Source of the DNA: Papilionanthe hookeriana x Papilionanthe teres
Taxonomy: Eukaryota > Streptophyta > Magnoliopsida > Asparagales > Orchidaceae
Reading direction: 5' to 3'
DNA length: 64,000 bases
Assembly: GCA_022702705.1 (NCBI GenBank)
Contig: CM040430.1
Span: 12,305,324 to 12,369,323 of the forward strand
The notes under the pieces were generated by a model. That model saw nothing but the letters and a program-made list of their open reading frames with translations, did no database searches and was not told the origin of the DNA. Numbering within the stretch: the stretch's first letter is position 1; each line of letters begins with the position of its first letter. This document shows positions 21,904 through 33,386 of the stretch, in pieces. The position numbers and the translations under genes were made by a program.

Positions 21904-21959
21904 AACCTGAAGAGGTAATGAGAGCCGAAATAGCTATTTTTGCATATGAAAGAATAATA

Positions 21960-22197
21960 AGATTTGAACGCATGCCACTCAATTCTTATGTATTTATATA
22001 TCTAACATCTAAATTTCACATAAATGCCATTTTGGTTATATATGAAAAATTATGTTCAACTTTTTTCAAAATAGTGCTACTTTTGATGTCATGTGAAGTT
22101 ATACGAGAGATATGGGGGTTTATTAATGTAGTAAAAAAAAAATTTAGGAGTTGGATATGTTAACACACAAGAATTGAGTTGTGTATTTAAATGCCCT
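21960..22197. mobile_element. MITE, 240-bp family, copy a
   Basis: Left arm from about 21970 (ATGCCACTCAATTCTTATGT, ATATCTAACATCTAAATTT) and right arm ending near 22196 (TTTAGGAGTTGGATATGTTA, GAATTGAGTTGTGTATTT) are inverted copies of each other. Two further copies lie within 1.5 kb. Confidence 0.65.
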
Positions 22198-22204
22198 TTT
22201 TTTC

Positions 22205-22360
22205 GATAACGTGATTGCTTCCTCATGTATGATTAGCTTTTTCGGTTAAATCTCGAAAGTGTACTAATAGTCACACGATCATGATACTTGGCGTGACTAT
22301 TAATACACCCGAGAGATTTAACCAAAAAACTACTCGTGATACATGACGGAATGTATCACT
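22205..22360. mobile_element. Foldback element with about 60-bp arms
   Basis: TTCGGTTAAATCTCGAAAGT and TACTAATAGTCAC on the left pair with GTGACTATTAATACACCCGA and GAGATTTAACCAAAAA on the right across a loop of about 20 bases. Weaker pairing extends outward through TCATGTATGATTAG and its partner near 22340. It differs from the neighbouring 240-bp family. Confidence 0.7.
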
Positions 22361-22399
22361 TCTCTTTTTGACTACAATCACATTATTCAATAAAAAAGG

Positions 22400-22632
22400 T
22401 AATTTACATAAATACCACCCAATTCATATGTATTTACATACCTTAACACTTTAATTTTTACATTTAACCCACCAAAATCTTTCATATAGTATAAAAAGTA
22501 CCACTATTTTAACTTGAAAAATATGAAATACGCATTTCCAAGCAAAAGTAAGGTGGCAGATATGCAAAAAGTAAATTTTAAGAGTTAGATACCTAAATAC
22601 ATAAGATTTGAGTGGTATGTACGTAAATCTCC
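22400..22632. mobile_element. MITE, 240-bp family, copy b
   Basis: Left arm AATTTACATAAATACCACCC, CATATGTATTTACATACC and the inverted right arm ending ATGTACGTAAATCTCC pair over about 60 bases. Best preserved of the three clear copies. Confidence 0.7.
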
Positions 22633-22639
22633 CAAAAAC

Positions 22640-23195
22640 AAAACAATACAAAATTACGTTAAGTAAAGAAAATTAAAAAAGATAGATTGCTTATTCAAAA
22701 AACAGTAATTGTGCCACAGAACTATGGCCTGGAAAGTTCAATGTACGCAACGGCCATCTAAAATTTAGATCATAAACAACAAAAATCACCAGAAAATAAC
22801 TATAAAAGACGACATTTTTATCCAAACAAGGCAAGACCATAAAATAATAATGTCAAAATACTGCATAAATATGCTACAAAATAATATAAAAACTAAAAAA
22901 AAAGGATTCAGATGATACTATATACAATCATGTTCTATTTGCTCTCAAGCATTAACATGATATGAATTTATCTAAGTCTAACCACTTATATTCACAAAAA
23001 CATAATCATTACACATCAACAACGCATATTCCCTGAATTTGAGCATTCAGGAAACTCCATTCTGTAATCATCATTCAACTCCAATATGTTCTTTGTAAGC
23101 TCCTCTACATTTACTCTTGTCATCTCTAAATAAAAAAAAAAAATAGAGGAAGAAAAAAAAAACATCAAGTATATATTGCAAAAGTAAATATAAGA
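22640..23195. other. AT-rich spacer, no feature seen
   Basis: Between MITE copies b and c. A-rich runs at 23130-23162. No gene or repeat family recognised. Confidence 0.4.
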
Positions 23196-23200
23196 ATTTA

Positions 23201-23454
23201 GGGACATTTATGTACATTCCACACAATTATGATGTACTTCCATATCTAACGCCTAAACATTCATATTTCCACACAGTACTTAAATCTGTAACGTCACATA
23301 GAAAATAGCAAAATTATCAATTTTTAAAAGTGAAATACATATTTTCATGCATAGTATAGGTATAAAACACTAAAGTGCTATATATGTAATATTAAAGTTT
23401 AGGTGCGAGATGTGTAAATGCATAAGAAATGTGTGCTATGTATGTAGATTTCTC
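23201..23454. mobile_element. MITE, 240-bp family, copy c
   Basis: Left arm GACATTTATGTACATTCCAC, TCCATATCTAACGCCTAAAC pairs with the right arm ending GTATGTAGATTTCTC. It ends about 35 bases beyond the stop codon of the SLEEPER gene, inside its probable 3' UTR. Confidence 0.65.
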
Positions 23455-23487
23455 AGGAATTTAATGAAACGCAAAAAGCTCAGATAT

Positions 23488-25594
23488 TTACCCACCGTTC
23501 TCTCCATAAAGCCAATCTTTGGTGCAGATGAAAGCCTCCAGAATATCAGGTTTTAGCGTGCTCTGGTATTGATCGAGCACTCTTCCACTCGAATCAAAAG
23601 CATTTTCCGCAGTAATTGTAGAGACAGGAATGCTCAGAATATCACGAGCCATTGCGGCAACTTCAGGATATCTGAATTGGTTCCCTCTCCAATAAGCTAA
23701 GATATCCAAACTTGCCTTTCTGTCCAGTCTTGGTTCATCTAAGTATAGTTCAAGTTGAGATTTTTGTGAGAGAGCTTCCTCACTCTCAAAACAATCAAAT
23801 TCCTGGATAAAACATTTAAATAACTTAAAAACAAAGCTTAAAGTGCAAAATAATGCTTGCTTAGCATAATGAAGTTGTAGTTTTGTCAGAAAAAAAAATA
23901 TGTCATGAGAGGTAAAATTTACATATTACCCGGAACACATCTGTAGTTTCTTGAGAAAATGAATTCTGAGGAGCTTTCAAGTTGCCTTGAGATCCATCAT
24001 AGATAGTAATGTTAGAACTGGTGCTGGTTTTTGGACCTGGAAGAAGTTTGTTTGTGATGGTGTACTCACTAAAAAGAGAGAACAATTTCTCTCTCACCTT
24101 CATAGACTCGATGACTCCAGCATCATCGTAAAGCTTTTTGCAACACCATTCCACAAAACTAAACTTATACCGGGGATCTAAAATGACGGCTATAATTAAT
24201 AATATGTGACAATCATACCAATATTTCTCAAACCTTGAAAGCATAAATGTTGCCATTGACCTCAAGTACTCATCATCATTACGCGTTTCTTCTTTGAGTT
24301 TTAAATATGCTGAAAATACCACGGGGAAGTGCAAATTTGCAGTAGTATACTTCATGAAAGAAAAAACGCTAATGATTTCATGAAAAATAGCTAAAAGCTT
24401 TCCAATTTTTTCAATATTATCCCACTCACCATTCGAAGGACAGTCCTTATAATTTGAGTCAATCAACTCTAGATGCAAGAAAGCATGTCGATAATAAAGA
24501 GCACTCTCAAGCATAATAAATGTAGAACTCCACCAAGTTGGAACATCTTGTCTTAGACCCCTTTTGTCCTCGAGCGAGCAATGTTTAACACACTCGAGGA
24601 ACTTTTGCATTCTAATTTGAGATGATTTCACATACTTTATGGTTTCTCGAACTTTTTTTACTGCGTAATCTATCTCTTTTAGTCCTTTTCTGACAATCGA
24701 ATCAATAACATGGGCACAACAATCCAGGCGAAAAAAAGCACCTTCACATAGAAGCCCTCTGTTGGAGCTCAATTGGCATTTTAACAATTCAATAGGAGCA
24801 ACATTAGCACCATTGACTGTAAAAGTAGATACTCTTTTATCTACTCCCCATTCGATCAAGGAGTTATAAATCTTCTCAGCAATGTAAATATCGCCATAAG
24901 GAGGAGGCATTAAGCAAAAGTTAAGGATCTTCTTCTGCAAGTTCCAATCCTTATCAATAAAATGGGCTGTCAGGCAAATATAACCATCAGAAGTCAAAGA
25001 AGTCCAAACATCATATCTAAAACTGACCCTACTTGGTGTTTCCTCCAATAAAGTTTGCACCTTAACCCTTTCCCTGTTATATATTGTCATACAATCCACT
25101 CCCACATTATCTCTATTCCCAAGCTGTAAATTCGGACACAGCTGAAGCAAAAGAGATCTAATGCCTTGCCATTCAACAAATTGGGAAGGAAGGTCATGCA
25201 AAATAACAGCTTCTGCTAGTAATTCTCTGAATTTCTCATAATCAAATTTAGGAGAAGAGGAAGGTACAGAACTATCAAATTGTGTAAGAATCAGTTGTCC
25301 TGTATCACAATTAATTCTTTTTAAACAGTTGACGAGATGACGTTTCATATTACCAGTGCCGAACTTGCTGTCGTACAAATAGGATGTCCCGCAATTCCTA
25401 CATTTACACCTTTGCCTCCCGTCCTTTCCTGAAGGGAGCAATTCGAAGTATCCCCAAACGACCGACCTTCGCTTACGTTTTGCCGACATCGTGATGGGTG
25501 TTGCATTAATTTCTGTTTCGAGTCCCACCATATCATGGCCTCCGTCAACCACAGTGTCCATCTGGTTCTGATCATTTAGACCCATGGAGTTCAT
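23488..25594 (-). CDS. SLEEPER-type zinc finger BED / hAT transposase-derived protein, two exons
   Basis: Exon 1 is 25594-23930 (555 codons), exon 2 is 23802-23488 (104 codons and stop); total 659 residues, close to the usual RICESLEEPER/DAYSLEEPER length. The intron has donor CGG/gtaatatg, acceptor ttatccag, phase 0. Residues about 40-90 form a BED zinc finger (CRNCGTSYLYDSKFGTGNMK, then H and C). RYDVWTSLTSDGYICLTAHF, CCAHVIDSIV and PTWWSSTFIMLE are hAT core motifs. Exon 2 is the dimerisation domain (YPEVAAMARDILSIPVSTIT, AENAFDSSGRVLDQY, ICTKDWL). The second catalytic Asp position appears as Asn (TFTVNGANVAP), suggesting a domesticated nuclear DNA-binding protein. No flanking hAT termini were seen. 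ATG chosen as the first Met after an apparent acceptor. Confidence 0.85.
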
Positions 25595-25619
25595 ATCAGC
25601 CTGCTCGCTTTTCTACATG

Positions 25620-28600
25620 GCAAGAAATATTTAGAGTAGCAGAGAATAAGAATTGATGAAACAGGAATAATTAAAAAAATAATAATAAGTATTTTGTTTA
25701 TATAACTGAATTTGATTGCTACTTTTACGTCAAAACTCATGAACAGGACCGACTGTTGAACATGAAAGTTCTGCTTGCTCTAATTGAAGAACAACAGGCT
25801 TCATTTGGTAATATTGTGTTGTTGCTGTTACAGTGCAAAATAAGGTCAATGTTGCGAGTTATATTCCTCATAATATTTTCTAGAAACTGTAGTTGAGCCG
25901 GCCAAGAAAAGTAATTACCATGCATTCTGAAGGAAAATATCAATTCAGGTATATGCAGCGTGTTAATGTTTAAAGAATAAATGCTACATCGAAGCACAAC
26001 TTGATGAAATCTATAAGCATATTCTTATATAAGATCAAATGAGTAAATTACATAAATGAATTGATAAATAAAAAATGTTAATTGAGCTTTGGAGATGTAT
26101 AAAAGTACAGATGAAAACATTAAATGGAATAGCAATTGATATTTTTTTAACTCACACAATCAATCATATTTGCTAGGCCTTGAAACCAAGACATTATAAT
26201 AAAAAAAAACACCCAACTACCAGGCCAAGTGAGCTGCATGAAATTTTGATTACATTGATTAAGAAATGCAGCTATGCAATTATCAAGAGTAGAAGATAGA
26301 AAATAATTGGAAAAAAATAGTATGACCAACTTTTGAAGATTATATAGGGCCATTATAATTTAGGTAACCTAAGGGGAACCAATTTCACTTGTCTCACAAG
26401 AACATTTTGGGCAAAGGTGGTGAATAAAAAATTGCATCAAGAGTGGATTCATATTTTGTTTCAATGAAAAAGATAGGGATATGTGTCAAGCATTCATCAT
26501 TATCACCATTATTTGCCTTGTTCTGGCCAAGTAGGATTGGCTTTAAAAATCCTCTTCCATTTTCTTGAAGAGCGTTGTGAAAGTTGTCAGAAATGTGTGA
26601 AATCATTCAAAAGAAATATCTTCATTCATTTTCAATTAACCTTGAAAATATATATGATAGAACAAAATGAGAATTTATAAGGCAGGCATTGACAACAAAA
26701 ATGTGTCAAGGACATCTGTAAGGGATCATCAAGCAGCTTTCAGAATAACTAGACAAGTGAGTAAAATATTCATAATTACGGTAAGGGTTACATCCAACAC
26801 TCTTATAATGAGGATTGATATGCTTATCTAAAATATTGGAATAGAATTACCTTAATGTCCATAATTTGCAAATTAACATATTACTAAAAAGCTAGAATGT
26901 AAAAAAAAAAAAGGTTGCATGTCAGGATTGGTAGGATAAAGACTGGATGAGATGAATTTTAGCCATTGTGAAATCAATAATGAAAAATTCTAAAAAATTT
27001 CTTGCATAACTTAGGAAAGATTAACTAATCACACTTAAGAAAAAAAAACAAAGTTCATGCGACAGATCCAAACTGTGGGAGGTAAGAGAAGCCCATAAAG
27101 GGTGTTGAAGACAATTAAAGCAGTCCCATAATCATCATATGCAAGTGAAGGGCCTTTGAGCGGCCAAAACAAGTCTAGAAAGTAAAATAATGGTTTTGGC
27201 TATTAAATTTTGAACTTAGTGGTGGTGGATAGCAAGTAAACAATTGCACAAGAAAGGTCAATTTTGTATTTTCATCCACATAAACCAGCTGAAGCTATAA
27301 ATCTTCCACTATCTTCAAAAAAATAGCCACATAGTTTCAATAATTTTTAGAAGCTAAGAATCATTGGCCCCCAAATAAATATTTCAAAAAAAATAAACAA
27401 CTTCAACCACAACTTTTGCGCCATATTTTTGAACTCAAGGATAACCACAGCCAAGATGAATCCATGGCAAATTATATGAACCAAGCTATTACTGGAGATC
27501 AACCCAATAGAGAATGTCATTCTCATAAGCATTCATCATCGGCATGTTCCAAAAAAATAAATTGAAAGCTACAATATAAAATAAAATAAACGAAGTAACT
27601 AAATCAAATAAATTTTACTAAAATTATTAATTCACTCAAAATTTTGTTCAGTTATAAATGAGGCACCTAATTGAAGTGCACATCACAATTATTTAGATTT
27701 GAACATTTTAATTTCAGAACCCTAACACTAATTCCCGTCATAATTTATAATATCATAAAAAAAATCAAATAACATCATCTCACACAGATTTGGACCCAAA
27801 TTATCAGACAATGTAAATGCACATAAGTTGATAGAAAATAATTTAATAGAGAAGAGAAATCATCTTTATTGGATTCAATGTGTATCACCTTGCATTGAAT
27901 TAGTACTTAAGAGACATTGGAAGAAGCCACAACATAAGAATGCTTTCACAAAAGCAAAAGGATAAGCAAGTTTATTTATAATCACAGTTGGTTTTTGGCC
28001 TTGACGAGAAAGTTCTCTAAAAAAGAACTTATTAGATCTACAACCACCAAATTTGATAGGTTGTACTTAACTTTACAAAGTGTCCTAAAAGCATATTAAC
28101 GTCCAGAAGCTATGCTTATCTCTACATGGCAGTTAAATCAAGCATGGGAAAAAAATTCAAGGGCATGAAATGAGAAAACATTTTTTGTTCATGTTCTTAC
28201 TACAACAAAATGATTTGTTCATATCTTGAGAATGAAAACAAAATTACATCATCACAATTATATCAAAATTTAAACTTATTAGATGAAGGAAGGAATAAGA
28301 AAATAAGTCAAACAGAAAGTAATAGAAAAGATTAGTATATTATTTTTTCAAGTATAAATTAAAATAATTAATACAACTATTATTTTAACTAATATTCATA
28401 TTATATTTTATTGATCAGGCAAAAAAATAGGTGAGATTGAAGATGATGAAAAGGATTGACAGGATGCTGACATAAGGGATTAATGAGAGAAAATTAAAAA
28501 AAATAATTAACTATAATAATGATTCTAATAAAGAGCCTCTAATTGGAAAGAGTAAGAAACACTTTTAAATTTAGAATTTATGATCTTAGACTTTCCTTTT

Positions 28601-28830
28601 ATGTTATACTAAAGGTGGGAAAATTTTGTTATTTTTAAGCTTCTTGCAACTATTAACTAGTTTAATATTATAATTTAATGCTTGTATAGTTGTATGCTTA
28701 TTAGTATCTTACATTGATGTGAGTATGCTATTTACTATTTATATTTTTAAATAATTGAAGGATTTAATTTTGAGCCTTATGCATCGCCATAAAAAGAAAA
28801 TGCCTCAATACCTATTTACGTAATTTTCGG
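25620..28830. other. AT-rich intergenic or intronic DNA
   Basis: About 3.2 kb with short random frames and A-rich runs, and no domain, terminal repeat or tRNA recognised. It may be 5' UTR intron of the SLEEPER gene if the 30.4-30.9 kb promoter-like region drives it. Confidence 0.4.
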
Positions 28831-28854
28831 TTATATATATATATATTTAAAAAG

Positions 28855-29055
28855 ATTGGATGACGGGCGGAACCGCCAACCAACTCCTGAGGGCTCGCAA
28901 TCCCTCTAAGTTTAGGATTGGACCCCGTAAGCAAACCAATTCAAGTACCACCTCCATATTGCGAACAACTCGCCTGGAGGAGATTTGAACCCCTGACCTG
29001 AGGGGACTTGCAGCCGACGAGCGAGATGCTTTCTACAAACGAGCCAAGGATGCGG

Positions 29056-29058
<3 letters not shown>
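28855..29058 (-). mobile_element. tRNA-derived SINE
   Basis: On the minus strand, from 29058, the sequence resembles a tRNA gene: TGGCTCGTTTGTAG (A box, about 29047-29034), an anticodon-arm region, AGGTCAGG, then GGTTCAAATCTCC (B box, about 28996-28984). A-to-B spacing is about 40 bases. A non-tRNA body of about 125 bases follows to near 28855. The acceptor stem does not close, so it is a SINE head, not a tRNA gene. Family not assigned; it is not the tail seen at 1210-1277. Confidence 0.65.
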
Positions 29059-29139
<81 letters not shown>

Positions 29140-29153
29140 CATACATACATACA
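29057..29153. repeat. (AT)n then (ATAC)n microsatellite
   Basis: About 80 bases of alternating AT, then CATACATACATACATACAC. It lies between the SINE 5' end and the LINE 3' tail. Confidence 0.95.
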
Positions 29154-29154
29154 C

Positions 29155-29590
29155 ACACAACAACAACAACAACAAAAAAGCCTTAATCCCACTAAGTGGG
29201 GGTCGGTTACATGAATCCTTTTTCTCCATTGCGTCCTAATTAGTGTCATATTTTCATTTAATTCTAATAAATTACGATCATTTTTTATACAATAAGCCCA
29301 AGTCTTCCTAGGTCTACCTCTGCCTTTATTAACATAAGTCGGTTTAAAACTCTACTCTCCTAATTGGATCATTAGATGGTCGACGTTTAATGAGACCAAA
29401 CCATCTAAGGCAACTCTCTCTAATTTTGTCCGTCACTGGAGCTACACCAACCCTATCACGGATATATGCATTTCGTATTTTGTCTCTAAGTGTAAAGCTA
29501 CTCATCCACCGAATCATTCTCATCTCGGCAACACTCAACTTAGTATTATGCTTCTCTTCTATAGGCTAACATTCAAAACCATAGAGCGCG
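29155..29590 (-). mobile_element. 5'-truncated RTE-type LINE
   Basis: The minus strand encodes the reverse transcriptase C-terminus: LYG, then PIEEKHNTKLS, VAEMRMIRWMSSFTLRDKIR, VGVAPVTDKIRESCLRWFGL and IKRRPSNDPIRRVEF. About 190 non-coding bases with the ATGGAGAAAAAGGAT block and the CCCACTTAGTGGG hairpin follow, ending in a TTG repeat at about 29158-29178. One in-frame stop lies near the 5' cut at 29590. AT microsatellite abuts both ends. Confidence 0.85.
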
Positions 29591-29594
29591 CACG

Positions 29595-29605
29595 CACACA
29601 CACAC

Positions 29606-29668
<63 letters not shown>
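29595..29668. repeat. (CA)n/(AT)n microsatellite
   Basis: CACACACACACA followed by about 60 bases of alternating AT at the 5' cut of the LINE. Confidence 0.95.
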
Positions 29669-29670
<2 letters not shown>

Positions 29671-29820
29671 TGGAGTTAAAATGGAGTTAAAAATATTCAT
29701 TAACAGGGTACATAAACTAATTTTATTATTTTTAGGGGGCGGCACAAATTGCAGTTTTGCTATTTGTAACTTTTAATAGCTATAACTTTTTAATGGGGTG
29801 ATTACATACAAGGCACCCAA

Positions 29821-30022
29821 AATATTGCTATTTATAAATCAAAGCATCCTCATTCATCCATTTTTCAAATTCTCACTCAAATATCAAAGGTTATGATAAA
29901 ACCCCAACCCAAAATTTTCACTTTTAATCAATTTCTCAAAGCTTTGATAGTGGCACGCGTAAATGCATCAATTTCTTAGTTCAAAAAATCATCTAGGTGT
30001 TTGATTTGTAAATAGCAATATT
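29821..30022. mobile_element. MITE with 23-bp terminal inverted repeats
   Basis: AATATTGCTATTTATAAATC plus AAA at 29821-29843 and TTTGATTTGTAAATAGCAAT plus ATT at 30000-30022 are inverted copies with one mismatch. No coding capacity. A related TTTTGCTATTTGTAAC occurs just outside at 29755. Confidence 0.75.
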
Positions 30023-30404
30023 TCTAATTATCCCCTTTTTAATATAGATCTACTATACGTAGAAGTCATACTAATAAAGGAGCTGGACGAAAACATCTTC
30101 CAGCTTGTTAACAGACTTAAGCTCATTCGTGTTACTCACCGTGCTTAACGAATCGAGTTTCACTCCATAGCTAACGAATCAAATCTACATCCTTCCATAC
30201 AAACGGCAGTCACACAGAAATAAAGAGTCGAAGAAGGCATTACATTTACTGCGAACGTGAAAAAGTTTACTTTTTTAGGCCTGAGGGTAGAAACCCAAAC
30301 GTGAGCTCAACAAAAAATCATTCAATCAAAACCAAAAATAAAAGATCTTAACCAATTGGATCAGAATTGCAGCGAAAGAAAAGACAAAAATGCAGAGTAA
30401 AAGA

Positions 30405-30900
30405 TTAGAAAAATACAGCCGGAAGCAGTGCCAGCATCCTCTCTAGCTTCGCCTTCTTCGCCTTAATTCGCTGTTGCCCTGCGACTAGCGGAACCTTCAG
30501 AGCACTCATCACACAACAATCCAAACCAAGACGTCTCCTTGAAATTCAATTCCTAGAATCGAGGTTCTCGAACGCTGATCGGTAATCACGATACCCGGAT
30601 GAAGCTGCCCAAAGGGATATTAGGGTTTTCAACGGAAAGGGAGGAGAAAGATAAAAGAGAAAACGGTGGGCTCGCCGCCGTCGACGAGCTGAACGGAGAT
30701 CAACGGCCGGCGGGACGACGGCCAGAGTATAGGTCAGATTAGGGCTTCGGCGGGTTTCTTTTCGACCCTACGATTTGAGAAGACTGATAACTCTGGACAC
30801 GACACGGTGGGAGTCGTGATATGGCAACAACACGACCCGTAAATTTACGTTCGGTGGCGGAGGCGAAGCCCTGGACCCGAGAGCTGAGTGAAGACAATTC
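30405..30900 (-). CDS. Gene-like 5' end: CpG-rich leader and putative first exon
   Basis: 30580-30890 is GC- and CpG-rich, unlike its surroundings. On the minus strand it reads as a CT-rich leader with AAAACCCTAATATCCC (telo-box-like) near 30635-30620. An ATG at 30509 opens MSALKVPLVAGQQRIKAKKA KLERMLALLPA, where a gtattttt donor candidate occurs at 30416; unspliced, the frame stops at 34 codons. I do not recognise the protein. The next gene on this strand is the SLEEPER frame, 4.8 kb away, so this could be its promoter and leader or the remnant of another gene. Confidence 0.35.
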
Positions 30901-30934
30901 TAGTTTGTAAATTGTATTTTAAAAAGGGGGCGTT

Positions 30935-31800
30935 TAGTTAAATGCCACCTAATTTCTAACACCTCAATTCTTTTTTTTAGATTTAGTCCTCCCAAATCTT
31001 TGATATCATGCAATTTTTATGTATTTATGGAATTAATATTTAAACTTATAATATTTTGATATCATAAATTTATACATGAAATTAAAAAAAATTTATCATT
31101 TGACAAGAATTTTGAGACGATCGTCACGGATCTCGAAACATATTTTGAGCAAGTAACATTTAAATTCGAATAAAAATTTTTCAAATCTCTGAATTTAGTG
31201 AATCTAAAGTCAAATTGACTAGCTCAACGGAACTAACACAATGATACCAAAGTTAGTCTAATCTAAATCTAATCAAGCCCACGTTGAGTTGTTAAGCCAT
31301 TTTTGAAGCTTCTAACGCCAATTGGATGGTCAAATGAATTATAAGTTTAATAAACTTATGTTAAAATCGAGTGTCTCGATAAGATAAATCAAACGATTCT
31401 AATATCACTCAATTCAGACATTGTTAAGGCACTTAAATGCCCATAAAATATTGTTCAATTGAGAGAAACCATCGACCACCATTGATCATTGTTCACCAGC
31501 TGTTGTCGACCACCTTCGTCCACCTGCTGCTCATCACAATGAATTCTCTTATAAAATTATGATGTGTGCTACGAAATTTCGACGGACGTTGCAGAGTAAC
31601 GAAACATCTCACGAAATAAGACATAAGCACCCTGAATACGGTGCAACGACCCACCCCACATATAATGCAACGAATCATTTCCGAAGACTGTGCAACAAAA
31701 CACCCTATAATAACTTCTTACAACAATCATACTCAAGATACAATGAGTTTTTTTCGGGCTCTTAAAGCTCTCGCATTGTGGCTCACCACTACAACCTACA
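30935..31800. other. AT-rich spacer, no gene seen
   Basis: AAATGCCACC near 30952 and following bases faintly resemble one arm of the 240-bp MITE family. Short frames at 31493-31765 have no recognisable domain. Confidence 0.35.
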
Positions 31801-32420
31801 TGAACAACTAGGGTCTATGTGGTCCACAACAACTCTGTCCTTTGCAACCTACGGATGTTATAACAGCTCATATAGCTCCCAAGTCTGACTGCTACAACCT
31901 ATGGAAGTTTTTACAGGTCGTGCAGCTCCAACTCTGGCTTATGTGGCCTACAAACATTATCACATCTCATGCAGCTCGTAGCTTCGGCTGGTGCAGCCTA
32001 CGAAATTTATCATTACTCATGCAGCTCCCAAATTCGACTTTTGTCGTATATGGATGTTTTCATAGCTCATGCAAATCAGAACTCTGACCTTTATGACCTA
32101 CGAACTTCATAGCAGTTCATGTAGCTTCCAACTCTAGACTTTGTGGTCTAAAGACATTATTACATATCCTCACTACAACTTATGTGACCAAATAGGACCT
32201 ACGTGATCCACAGTTCATGTAGCCCCCAACTTCGGCCTCTGCAGCCTACATATGTAATCACAACTTACCACTATGGTATATGTGACCAACTACAGCTTAC
32301 ATGGCTCACTGCTTATGTTGCTCCCTACTATGGCCTCTGTGGCCAATCGACGCTTATGAAGCAACTATCCATGACCAGCATGAACAACTATTATCATGAC
32401 CTTTAGCTATGGCCTTGATG
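31800..32420. repeat. Degenerate 50-bp tandem repeat
   Basis: The word TCATGCAGCTCCCAACT or variants recurs near 31872, 31921, 31971, 32021, 32071, 32121 and 32219, a spacing of about 50 bases. Intervening bases follow CTCTGGCCTATGTGGCCTAC then an ACATTATCAC-like stretch. About 12 diverged units. Frames inside it are repeat artefacts. Confidence 0.75.
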
Positions 32421-33188
32421 ACAAGATGGGTTACAATCATAGTTTAAAATTTTCAAAGTGGTCTACTGCCTCCATAACAATCAACTACAGCCTACCACTG
32501 AACTATCGTTATACATCAACATTATAATTCCGTTTTCACTAATCAAGAGGAAAGTGGGCCTATGTACTCACCATTGCATAGTGTATTAACACAGTGTATT
32601 ATTTCAATTGGTTTAGGCGTAGTAATTTTTCCCTTTCCAAAATTTTCCACATAAAAAATTCTGATGTTTCTATCTGTCACTTTAATTATGTGAGTGCGTG
32701 CTAATTTTTTTGTGCTTTACCGCACACATCAACATCTTTTATAAGCACTCGCCTTTTTTTATGAAATTTATGCTATTTGAAAAATGAATTTAATAAACTA
32801 TTTTAACTAAGATAGAATCATATTCAGAATTAATCCAAAAAATTAATATATATTATTTTAATTATATTTTAATTTATAATTTTGCAAATTAATGAAAGTT
32901 GACATCAATTTTTGATTTCATACATGTAGGATGTCTGCTTGAATGACTCAATACTATTTATTATTCATTCATAGCGTCTTCTAGCTCAAGGTCCATATAG
33001 GCCACCTGGTGCTTGTTTGAGGCACAAAATCAGGGTCTGCAATGATTCAACATTGCCCAAGAGAGCTCACCATTTTGTGGCATCAGTTATTATATGGGAT
33101 GTGTTCGATGCTCATTCGAATTCTTGAAGTCCTTACACCACCTATTCAGAGCTCCTGTGGTCAAAGGAATACATCGAGCCTTTCCATG
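32421..33188. other. Left flank of Athila-1, nothing recognised
   Basis: AT-rich to 32920, then more mixed. A 73-codon frame at 33042-33263 runs into the Athila LTR and is chance. Confidence 0.4.
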
Positions 33189-33193
33189 GGCTT

Positions 33194-33386
33194 TGATCTA
33201 CCTAAAGAATACCCATTTTTATGCCTTATTTATGATTCAATTCTTAAGGATATTATGCTTTAATGAAAGGTATTTTCATGTTTTTGGATGTAGATGATTA
33301 AAAAGAGTCCAAGAAGGAAATAAATGAGCAAAAAGGAGCAAAAATGGAGCTTATAGAGCAATTTTTATAATTATTGGCCTGGCGCC
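33194..33386 (+). repeat. 5' LTR of Athila-1, segment left of copia
   Basis: Matches 53020-53206 closely (GATCTACCTAAA, TATGATTCAATTCTTAAGGA, TTTTCATGTTTTTGGATGTA). It is interrupted at 33386 within a GGCGCC palindrome and resumes at 41782. Confidence 0.9.

Noticed and set aside
28984..29058. Possible tRNA gene, minus strand
   Set aside because: A and B boxes are present, but the acceptor stem does not pair and a SINE body follows.
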